A stretch of 13,716 bases of DNA. Origin: Pirellulaceae bacterium (GTDB lineage: Bacteria > Planctomycetota > Planctomycetia > Pirellulales > Pirellulaceae). The notes beneath the pieces are model-generated. The model made no database searches. It was given only the letters and a program-made list of their open reading frames with translations, and had not been told where the DNA came from. Positions 6,801-13,716 of this stretch are shown here, piece by piece (within the stretch, counting starts at the first letter, position 1; each line of letters begins with the position of its first letter). The stretch covers positions 1-13,716 of the forward strand of contig JABDKS010000326.1 of NCBI GenBank assembly GCA_013002105.1. Reading direction: 5' to 3'. The translations under genes were made by a program, and so were the position numbers.

Positions 6801-9800
6801 GTGGCAATACACGTTAGCATCGAACATCGCACGTGCTACAAATACGACCGGCCGATCCGCCTGTCCCCGCACGTTCTTCGCCTCAGGCCGGCACCGCATG
6901 CGCGGACGCCGGTCCACGACTATCGGCTGAAGATTGAACCGCCCGAGCACAAGATTTATTGGCAGCAAGATCCGTTCGGCAACCAAATCGCGAGGGTGGT
7001 TTTCCCAGAAGCGATGACGGAGTTTGTCGTCGATGTGCAATTGGTCGCCGAAATGACGGTGATCAATCCATTCGATTTTTTCGTGGAGGAGTACGCCGAG
7101 AAATATCCCTTTGACTACGACGCGTCACTGCGGCATGAACTGGCGCCCTACTTCGAACGGTTAGAAAATGGTCCGCTGTTGACCCAATGGCTCGAGGGCG
7201 TCGATCACTCGCAGCGCCGTATCGTCGACTTTCTCGTTTACGTCAACCAGCGGTTGCAACACGACATTGGTTACAACATTCGCTTGGCCCCGGGGATTCA
7301 AACATGCGAAGAAACGCTGCAACTGGGTAAGGGTTCGTGCCGCGACACCGGTTGGTTGTTGGTACAGATTCTTCGGCACGTTGGACTTGCGGCGCGGTTC
7401 GTCTCGGGCTACCTGGTGCAACTGAAACCGGACGAAGAATCACTGGACGGTCCATCAGGGACCGATCACGATTTCACTGATCTGCACGCGTGGGCTGAAG
7501 TTTACATTCCCGGTGCCGGTTGGATCGGCTTGGATCCGACGTCGGGTCTGTTTGCGGGCGAAGGACATATCCCCTTGGCCTGCACGCCCGATCCGGTCAG
7601 TGCAGCGCCCATCACCGGTGCCTCAGAGAAGTGCGAGGTCGAGTTCGATTTTCTCAACGAAGTCAAACGTGTTCACGAAGACCCGCGGGTGACCAAGCCG
7701 TATACCGATCAGCAATGGGACGCGATTGGCAAAGCTGGACGGCAAATCGACGGCGAATTGAAACGTCTCGACGTCCGGTTGACCATGGGTGGCGAACCGA
7801 CCTTCGTTTCGATCGATGATATGGAGGGCAAGCAGTGGAATACCGAAGCGCTCGGCATACACAAGCGACAGCGTGCCGGCGTGCTACTAAAACGCCTCAA
7901 TGGTGCCTTCGCGTCCGGCGGCTTGCTGGTCTACGGCCAAGGCAAATGGTATCCCGGTGAGCCGCTGCCGCGATGGGCACTGGGTACTTTCTGGCGCACC
8001 GATGGGATTCCGCTGTGGCGCAACGCATCGTTGTTCGCCGACGAGTCACAGCGGGGCAACATGACCGCTGCCGACGCAGAGCGTTTCGGCCAAACGGTGT
8101 CGGGCAAACTTGGAATCGAGTCGAAATTCTTGGTCGCCGCGCGGGAAGATTGGCTGTACTACATGTGGCGCGAGAGCCAGCAACCACCGGGTGTCGATAC
8201 CGTTGCCATTGCCTGGGCACCGCAGTTTCGTGACGACCTCAGTCTCGCGCTCTCACGGGGATTGGACGGACCGGTGGGCTACGCATTGCCACTGAGCTGG
8301 AATTGGGGCGCGGACGGCTGGCAATCAGGCACGTGGATCTTTCCGAGGGGCGAGATGTACTTGATGCCCGGCGGCTCCCCGATGGGTCTGAGACTGCCAT
8401 TGGGGCAACTGCCCTGGGCGGTCGAAGAGTACTTTCATCATGACTACGTTCCGCCCACTGCCCAGCAACCCGGCAACGCGTCATCGATCCCCATCGATGG
8501 TCCAGGCGCACCGGCTGCTGACGCAACATTGGAATCCATCGGCGCGTATTACAAACAGTTGGTGGAAGTTCCATGCACGGCATTGTGTATCGAGCCACGC
8601 GACGGTCATCTGTTCGTGTTCATGCCACGACTGGAGCAATTCGAACACTATGTGGCCTTGCTGGCCGCCGTTGAAGACACGGCGAATGAATTGAACATGC
8701 CGGTACTGATCGAGGGCTACGAGCCTCCGTCGGCTCCGCAGTTGAATTCACTCAAGGTAACGCCAGACCCTGGCGTGATCGAAGTCAATATTCATCCCGC
8801 CGACAACTGGGACGATCTCGAATCCAACACAGTGGAGCTTTACGAACAAGCGCGGTTGTCGCGCCTGGGAACCGAGAAATTCATGCTGGATGGTCGCCAT
8901 ACCGGTACCGGCGGAGGCAACCACGTGACCTTGGGGGGAGCTACTCCGGCTGACAGTCCATTCTTGCGCCGTCCCGATCTGCTTCGCTCGCTGATCACCT
9001 ATTGGCAACATCATCCCTCGCTGTCGTACTTGTTCTCAGGTCTGTTCATTGGTCCGACTTCGCAAGCCCCGCGGATCGACGAACGTGGCAGTCATTTGTT
9101 GGATGAATTGGAATTAAGTTTTGCCGAATTGGAATCCGGTGTTTCACCGATCCAACTGGATCAATGTTTGCGAAGTTTCCTGGCAGACCTGACGGGCAAT
9201 ACGCACCGAGCCGAGTTTTGTATCGACAAACTGTATCCCCACGATCGGCCCAAGGGTCGTCTGGGCCTGGTTGAATTTCGAGCGTTCGAGATGCCACCAC
9301 ATGCGCGGATGAGCCTGGCACAGATGCTACTGCTGCGAGCCTTGATTGCACGGTTTTGGCGTACGCCGTACCGGCATCCGCTGGTCCGCTGGGGCACCGC
9401 GTTGCACGATCGGTTTATGCTGCCCCACTACATTCGCAGTGACTTCACTGGCGTGATGCAGGAACTTGCAGACGAAGGCTATCCATTTGAGACAGATTGG
9501 TATGAACCATTCTTTGAATTTCGGTTTCCTGTCTATGGACGCGTTCGGTACGGCGGCGTTGAGCTGGAATTACGAATGGCTCTGGAACCTTGGTTGGTCC
9601 TGGGTGAAGAAACCGCAACCAATCGTCAGGCCCGCGTGGTCGATTCGGCAGTTGAACGATTAGAAATCATTTGCCGGGGACTCGATCCCGAACGGTATCG
9701 CATCACCTGCAATCGCCGTAGTTTGCCTTTGCACGAGACGGGGATCCCCGACGAGTATGTTGCCGGTGTCCGTTTCAAAGCGTGGAAGGCCGCCTTCGGG

Positions 9801-10133
9801 TTGCACCCCTCCATCGAGATGCATGCGCCGCTCGTGTTCGATGTCTTTGATCTCCGGCTGGGCCGATCGATCGGCGGCTGTGTCTATCACGTCTCACACC
9901 CCGGCGGACTGGGCTACGAGAATTTTCCGGTCAACGCGTTCGAGGCGGAAGCACGGCGGATGTCGCGGTTTTGGCATTGGGGGCACAGTGCGGGTCACCC
10001 GCCGATGCCCGCTTGGGTCCATCGCATCAAGGACCACTACGCTCAGTTGCCGCCAATCGAGCGTGATCCACCTGCCGATCCCAATCCGGATTATCCACAC
10101 ACCTTGGACTTGCGCCACGAGATCAAGTCATGA
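6801..10133 (+). CDS. Transglutaminase-like / DUF2126 putative amidoligase fusion, catalytic copy
   Basis: 1110 residues. An N-terminal bacterial transglutaminase leader domain (YKYDRPIRLSPHVLRLRPAPH) precedes a transglutaminase-like catalytic domain with the triad Cys180 (GKGSCRD), His229 (DLHAWAE) and Asp245 (GLDPTSG). From about residue 325 comes the DUF2126 domain, classed as a putative amidoligase of the glutamine-synthetase/GCS-like fold: MGGEPTFVS (329-337), the Gly-rich H700-TGTGGGN-H708 loop, E825-F-R827 with E830, and E906-F-R908, all plausible ATP/metal or substrate positions. Proteins of this design are known from operons with a circularly permuted ATP-grasp protein, an alpha-E protein and further transglutaminases, predicted to make or modify peptides; the substrate is unknown. 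No signal peptide is seen, so it is probably cytoplasmic. GTG at 6801 is chosen (purine-rich AAAAGAG 11 bases upstream; family homology begins there; length matches the next gene); a TTG at 6702 is possible. Confidence 0.92.
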   Translation: MAIHVSIEHRTCYKYDRPIRLSPHVLRLRPAPHARTPVHDYRLKIEPPEHKIYWQQDPFGNQIARVVFPEAMTEFVVDVQLVAEMTVINPFDFFVEEYAEKYPFDYDASLRHELAPYFERLENGPLLTQWLEGVDHSQRRIVDFLVYVNQRLQHDIGYNIRLAPGIQTCEETLQLGKGSCRDTGWLLVQILRHVGLAARFVSGYLVQLKPDEESLDGPSGTDHDFTDLHAWAEVYIPGAGWIGLDPTSGLFAGEGHIPLACTPDPVSAAPITGASEKCEVEFDFLNEVKRVHEDPRVTKPYTDQQWDAIGKAGRQIDGELKRLDVRLTMGGEPTFVSIDDMEGKQWNTEALGIHKRQRAGVLLKRLNGAFASGGLLVYGQGKWYPGEPLPRWALGTFWRTDGIPLWRNASLFADESQRGNMTAADAERFGQTVSGKLGIESKFLVAAREDWLYYMWRESQQPPGVDTVAIAWAPQFRDDLSLALSRGLDGPVGYALPLSWNWGADGWQSGTWIFPRGEMYLMPGGSPMGLRLPLGQLPWAVEEYFHHDYVPPTAQQPGNASSIPIDGPGAPAADATLESIGAYYKQLVEVPCTALCIEPRDGHLFVFMPRLEQFEHYVALLAAVEDTANELNMPVLIEGYEPPSAPQLNSLKVTPDPGVIEVNIHPADNWDDLESNTVELYEQARLSRLGTEKFMLDGRHTGTGGGNHVTLGGATPADSPFLRRPDLLRSLITYWQHHPSLSYLFSGLFIGPTSQAPRIDERGSHLLDELELSFAELESGVSPIQLDQCLRSFLADLTGNTHRAEFCIDKLYPHDRPKGRLGLVEFRAFEMPPHARMSLAQMLLLRALIARFWRTPYRHPLVRWGTALHDRFMLPHYIRSDFTGVMQELADEGYPFETDWYEPFFEFRFPVYGRVRYGGVELELRMALEPWLVLGEETATNRQARVVDSAVERLEIICRGLDPERYRITCNRRSLPLHETGIPDEYVAGVRFKAWKAAFGLHPSIEMHAPLVFDVFDLRLGRSIGGCVYHVSHPGGLGYENFPVNAFEAEARRMSRFWHWGHSAGHPPMPAWVHRIKDHYAQLPPIERDPPADPNPDYPHTLDLRHEIKS

Positions 10134-13100
10134 GCACACGTGTTGCCCTGAACCACCACCTGCGTTTCGTCTTTCACCGACCGGTGGACCTGACGACGCT
10201 GTGGCTACGACTGCGCCCGGCGCCTCATACCAAAGCGGATATCGAGGCTTATTCGATCAAGGTTCACGCCAAGTCCAACTGGCTGAACTGGGTCCGCGAT
10301 CCATTCGAAAACCATCTGGGGCGGCTGGATCTTCCCGAGCCCGTTGCACGAGTCGGTTTCGATGTCGACATCATCGCTAACCTGGCGGCGACCAACCCGT
10401 TTGACTTTCTTGTCGAACCGTTTGCCAACGACTTTCCATTTGAGTACCCCGATCAATTACGCAAGGAACTATCGCCCTATTTGCATCTTGAAGACGGCGA
10501 TCCGCACTTTGCTCACTGGCTTGACCAATTGGATTATTCGCCTTGCTACTTGGTGGAATTCCTCACGCGGTTGAATGACCAAGTCCACGAAACGCTCACC
10601 GCAAATTCGCCGACCGAGCCAAAACGAATCGATCTGGGCGCCGTCGTGAAACAAGGTGGCGGTTCTCCCTGGGAACTAGCCTGGGCGCTGACACAGAGTT
10701 TGCGTTTTGCGGGTTTGGCCGCTCGATTCACTTCCGGATATCTGATTTCGCTCGACAGTGGTCGCGAGGGAAACGATCTGGCCAGCATGCACGCCTGGAG
10801 TGAAGTCTTTGTGCCCGGGGCAGGTTGGGTTGGGCTGGATCCGAGTTCAGGGGTCCTCGCCTCTGAACATCACATACCGCTTGCCAGTGCACCGGATCCA
10901 TCTCGCACGGTACCACTGGTTGGCGTTTTGGAGCAGGCTGTCGAAAGTCGTCAAAACGAAGTGCGGGTACGCCGTTTGAAACCAACCCCGCCGTGTAAAC
11001 CGCTCAGCGAAACACAATGGCGCGACATCGCGGCCACTGGCCACTACGTCGATCATGTGTTGAAAACCGAACAGATTGGACTATGCAGCAGAGGCGAAGT
11101 GAACTTTGTATCCGCCGTCAACGATCATCTAGACGAATGGACACATTCGGCACTTGGCGACGACAAACGACACACTGCACAGTCACTGTTGAATCGGCTC
11201 AGAACGCTCTGGGCGCCGGGCGGCGCGATCCATCTGAGCCAGGGAGAGCACTTCCAAGGGGAACCGACGGCACGCTGGAAACTGATGTGTACGTTTCGCG
11301 CCGACGGACGCCCACTGTGGAAGAACCCTGCTCTGCTAGCCACTTGCCAGACATCCAATCGACCAGCCCGCAATGGTGATGCCGAAAAACTTGCCCAAGC
11401 TTTGGCGACCGAGTTGGGACTGAGCACCGACTTCGTCATTCCCGCGTACGAAGACACGCTTTACAAAAGCTGGACAAACGCGCCACATCTGGCCTCCCTA
11501 CCCCGCAGCGAGGAATTACAGGATCCTCAACAGCGGCAACAACTCGCCGACCGGCTTTCCGCACCGTTGGGTGATCCCACCGGCTTCGCATTGCCGCTGA
11601 GTTGGGATCCGCTGCGGCAGCGTTGGGCGAGCGGTCGGTGGCAGTTGCGTCGCAGCCGGCTTTATCTTTTGCCGGGAGACTTTCCGGTCGGTTTCCGCCT
11701 GCCGCTTGACAGCTTGTCCAAGCAAGCGACGGAAAGAGGCGACATCGAATTTGAACCCAGCCCCTTCGAAGAGAAGCCGTCGCTCCCGGAGCTATTTGGG
11801 GAATCGAACGCGCGTCAAACTGTCATCGGTCCGCCGCAAGGAACACTGACGGATGTTGACAGCGAACAAAACGTCCGCGCGCCGCGCACGGCGCTATGTG
11901 TCCAATCGCGCGATGATGTTGTGCACGTCTTTTTTCCGCCGATTCACTCGGTCGACCACTATGTCCAGTTGATTGCCGCAATCGAATCTGCGGCGGAGGC
12001 GACGGGGACACCGGTCGTCTTGGAGGGTTATCCGCCTCCGCACGATCACCGGCTGAAACGTTTTTCGCTCGAACCCGACAACGGTCTGCTGCGGCTCTTT
12101 CTGCCAGCAGCTCGAACCTGGCAGCAGGAGCACGAGTTCTACCAGACCGCCTACACCCAAGGTGGTATCGTGGGACTTCGATCGCGGCACGATGAAGATC
12201 AACAGCGATCCAACAGCAATACCACCGTCACACTTAGTGGGCCGACTCCGTCAACGAGTCCCTTTCTCACGCGCCCGCAAATCCTCCGCTCGCTGATTGC
12301 GTATTGGCACAATCATCCTTGTCTTTCCTATCTATTCAGGGGCACGGGTATTGGTCCCAGCAGCGATGCTCCTCGACCCGATGAAGGACGTGACGATGCC
12401 CTGTACGAACTGGGCATCGCCCTGTCGCGCTTTCCCACTGGCGACACAAACGCTCCGTGGGTCCCCGATCGATTGCTGCGACACTTGCTGGCGGACGCGT
12501 CGGGCAATATGAAGCGTGCCGAGATTCGTGTCGATCAACTGTACGCGCCTGAACGACAGAGTCGTCGCTTGGGACAGATCACGTTGCACAGTTTTGGTAT
12601 GGCACCGACCGACCGGCTCGCAGCGCTTCAATCACTGCTGGTGCGCGGCCTCGTCGCTTCCTTTGCTCGTCAACCTTACACCAAACCAATCGTCCCTTGG
12701 CAAGGTGAGATTCACGATCGTTTTATGCTGCCGCAAGTCCTGAGCGAAGATTTGGAGTCGATCCTCGACGACCTTCGCGAAACTGGAATCGTGCTGCAGT
12801 CTGATTGGTTCGCAGCCATCATCGATCTGAATTTCCCGCGTTTGGGTCGCGTAAAAATCGGTGATATCACATTGGAACTGCGGCGCGCTCACGAACCGTG
12901 GCCACTGCTAGCCGAAGAAACAAGTGGCGGCGGAGTTGCCAGGTTTATTGACACTGCCAACGAACGATTGCAAGTCCGCGTCAGCAACCTGCCGCCGGAT
13001 CGTTATGTCCTGGCCTGCAATCGCGCATCGGTACCGTTGTGTCCCAGTGCGATCCAAGGCACGTTTGTCGCCGGCGTACGCTACAAAGTGGATCAACCCA

Positions 13101-13432
13101 TTGCGACGCTGCATCCCACTGTGTCAGCTGTCGACTCACTCGTTTTTGATCTGATCGACACCTGGACCGGCCGCGCGATCGGCGGTTGCACCTACTTTCC
13201 TGCACGGCCACAGACATGGACGTCTGGCGTCACTGGGGCGCCGTTACAACCTGATCACGGTGGCCGAAAACCAGTGGCTCCCACTCCGCCAATGACCCTT
13301 GCGGCAACACCTGTCTCCGGTCGATTCACCGATCAGTCGAGCGGGATCGGATCAATACCAATGACGGATCGAAAACAGGATCGGCGATTTCCGTACTTGC
13401 TGGATTTGACCAAAGCGGCGTTGGATGCCTAG
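10130..13432 (+). CDS. Transglutaminase-like / DUF2126 fusion, predicted catalytically dead paralogue
   Basis: 1100 residues, a full-length paralogue of the preceding gene, with ATGA overlap (10130-10133) implying coupled translation. The fold is preserved: LRLRPAPHTK at the start, GLAARFTSGYL, HAWSEVFVPGAGW with His221 and Asp237, then DUF2126 segments such as ALPLSW, SPFLTRP, LRSLIAYWHNHP and HDRFMLP. Catalytic positions are not. The transglutaminase Cys180 is Pro180 (GGGSPWE). MGGEPTFVS has become SRGEVNFVS (320-328). The Gly-rich loop after H687 is a polar DEDQQRSNSN insertion. E825/R827/E830 of the first copy align with T818/H820/G823, and E906/R908 with D899/N901. The C-terminal segment matching HPGGLGYENFPVNAF is replaced by a Pro/Thr/Ser-rich linker before a conserved YLLDLT ending. 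The frame is intact, so it is likely expressed, as a scaffold or regulatory partner; this role is an inference. Confidence 0.9.
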   Translation: MSTRVALNHHLRFVFHRPVDLTTLWLRLRPAPHTKADIEAYSIKVHAKSNWLNWVRDPFENHLGRLDLPEPVARVGFDVDIIANLAATNPFDFLVEPFANDFPFEYPDQLRKELSPYLHLEDGDPHFAHWLDQLDYSPCYLVEFLTRLNDQVHETLTANSPTEPKRIDLGAVVKQGGGSPWELAWALTQSLRFAGLAARFTSGYLISLDSGREGNDLASMHAWSEVFVPGAGWVGLDPSSGVLASEHHIPLASAPDPSRTVPLVGVLEQAVESRQNEVRVRRLKPTPPCKPLSETQWRDIAATGHYVDHVLKTEQIGLCSRGEVNFVSAVNDHLDEWTHSALGDDKRHTAQSLLNRLRTLWAPGGAIHLSQGEHFQGEPTARWKLMCTFRADGRPLWKNPALLATCQTSNRPARNGDAEKLAQALATELGLSTDFVIPAYEDTLYKSWTNAPHLASLPRSEELQDPQQRQQLADRLSAPLGDPTGFALPLSWDPLRQRWASGRWQLRRSRLYLLPGDFPVGFRLPLDSLSKQATERGDIEFEPSPFEEKPSLPELFGESNARQTVIGPPQGTLTDVDSEQNVRAPRTALCVQSRDDVVHVFFPPIHSVDHYVQLIAAIESAAEATGTPVVLEGYPPPHDHRLKRFSLEPDNGLLRLFLPAARTWQQEHEFYQTAYTQGGIVGLRSRHDEDQQRSNSNTTVTLSGPTPSTSPFLTRPQILRSLIAYWHNHPCLSYLFRGTGIGPSSDAPRPDEGRDDALYELGIALSRFPTGDTNAPWVPDRLLRHLLADASGNMKRAEIRVDQLYAPERQSRRLGQITLHSFGMAPTDRLAALQSLLVRGLVASFARQPYTKPIVPWQGEIHDRFMLPQVLSEDLESILDDLRETGIVLQSDWFAAIIDLNFPRLGRVKIGDITLELRRAHEPWPLLAEETSGGGVARFIDTANERLQVRVSNLPPDRYVLACNRASVPLCPSAIQGTFVAGVRYKVDQPIATLHPTVSAVDSLVFDLIDTWTGRAIGGCTYFPARPQTWTSGVTGAPLQPDHGGRKPVAPTPPMTLAATPVSGRFTDQSSGIGSIPMTDRKQDRRFPYLLDLTKAALDA

Positions 13433-13440
13433 CTGCTTGC

Positions 13441-13716
13441 TCAATCCAATCGCGTGACTTCCACGTTTACTTCCATCGTGGACCTCGGCTTGCCGTGATA
13501 TGTCCCGGAGACGGGCGGGATCCATTCGGGATGCGAAGCCACGGCGACCGCGATAGGGTCACCACCGACGCGCTTGCCGACCGTGGAATCAAAACCGCGC
13601 CATCCGGCACCCGTTAAATAAACTTCGCACCAGGCATGGGTCGCTGCATTTTCGGGCGACAAGTTTGGTTCATGTCGATAGCCGCTGACAAACCGCGCCG
13701 CTAATCCCAGATGGCG
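13441..13716 (-). CDS. Small transglutaminase-like protein, C-terminal part (5' end beyond the window)
   Basis: The last 91 residues of a - strand gene cut by the right edge; the frame is open from 13716 to the TGA at 13441-13443. It begins RHLGLAARFVSGY, continues with THAWCEVYLTGAGWRGFDSTVG, which holds the catalytic His and the following Asp of a transglutaminase-like domain, and ends in a short beta-rich tail. The catalytic cysteine would lie just outside the window. Unlike the two giant neighbours it has no DUF2126 domain, since it stops shortly after the domain. It is convergent with the second giant gene with only 8 bases between the stops. In related clusters such a gene accompanies ATP-grasp and alpha-E genes; if so they would lie to the right on the - strand. 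Confidence 0.9.
   Translation of the reverse strand, partial: RHLGLAARFVSGYRHEPNLSPENAATHAWCEVYLTGAGWRGFDSTVGKRVGGDPIAVAVASHPEWIPPVSGTYHGKPRSTMEVNVEVTRLD

Noticed and set aside
9757..10380. 207-residue + strand frame spanning the junction of the two giant genes
   Set aside because: It is a shifted reading of two strongly supported genes, rich in Arg, Ser and Pro as expected of a shadow.
10130..13432. Second giant gene as a decaying pseudogene
   Set aside because: The frame is intact over 1100 codons with a coupled start, and the structural core is conserved; loss is confined mainly to catalytic motifs and the C-terminal segment.

Overview
The window looks like part of a planctomycete chromosome, of the marine Rhodopirellula/Pirellula kind. 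This is an inference from the gene content, the moderate GC content and the character of the proteins; there is no rRNA or other marker here to prove it. It is densely coding, with one real intergenic region (about 6203-6800).

Bases 1-2994 (+ strand) are the end of an Rnf ion-pump operon: rnfG (5' end at or just beyond the window edge), rnfE, rnfA, a 67-residue membrane protein with a Cys cluster resembling the NqrM maturation factor, and a plant-type ferredoxin-NADP+ reductase. The genes overlap or are separated by 1 to 24 bases, so they are very probably cotranscribed. rnfB, rnfC and rnfD should lie upstream, outside the window. Rnf exchanges electrons between ferredoxin and NAD+ and pumps ions. 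The reductase would connect the same ferredoxin pool to NADPH.

Bases 3096-6202 (- strand, convergent with the Rnf genes) are pflB and pflA, coupled by an ATGA overlap: pyruvate formate-lyase, very close to the Escherichia coli enzyme, and its radical-SAM activase. Together with Rnf this makes a low-oxygen energy-metabolism neighbourhood.

Bases 6801-13716 are a different system. Two giant genes (1110 and 1100 residues, ATGA overlap) each encode a transglutaminase-like domain followed by a DUF2126 putative amidoligase domain. They are full-length paralogues. The first keeps the expected catalytic motifs. The second has lost the transglutaminase cysteine (Cys180 is Pro180 at the same residue number), the Gly-rich HTGTGGGNH loop and several acidic/basic positions of the amidoligase domain, so it looks like a full-length pseudoenzyme that is nevertheless an intact, translationally coupled gene. 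A third, small transglutaminase-like protein arrives convergently on the - strand, cut by the right edge. Families of this kind are known to co-occur with a circularly permuted ATP-grasp protein and an alpha-E protein in predicted peptide-ligation/modification operons; those partners may lie just to the right.

The most interesting items are the active/dead tandem amidoligase pair, the NqrM-like protein placed directly after rnfA, and the ferredoxin-NADP+ reductase built into an Rnf operon.
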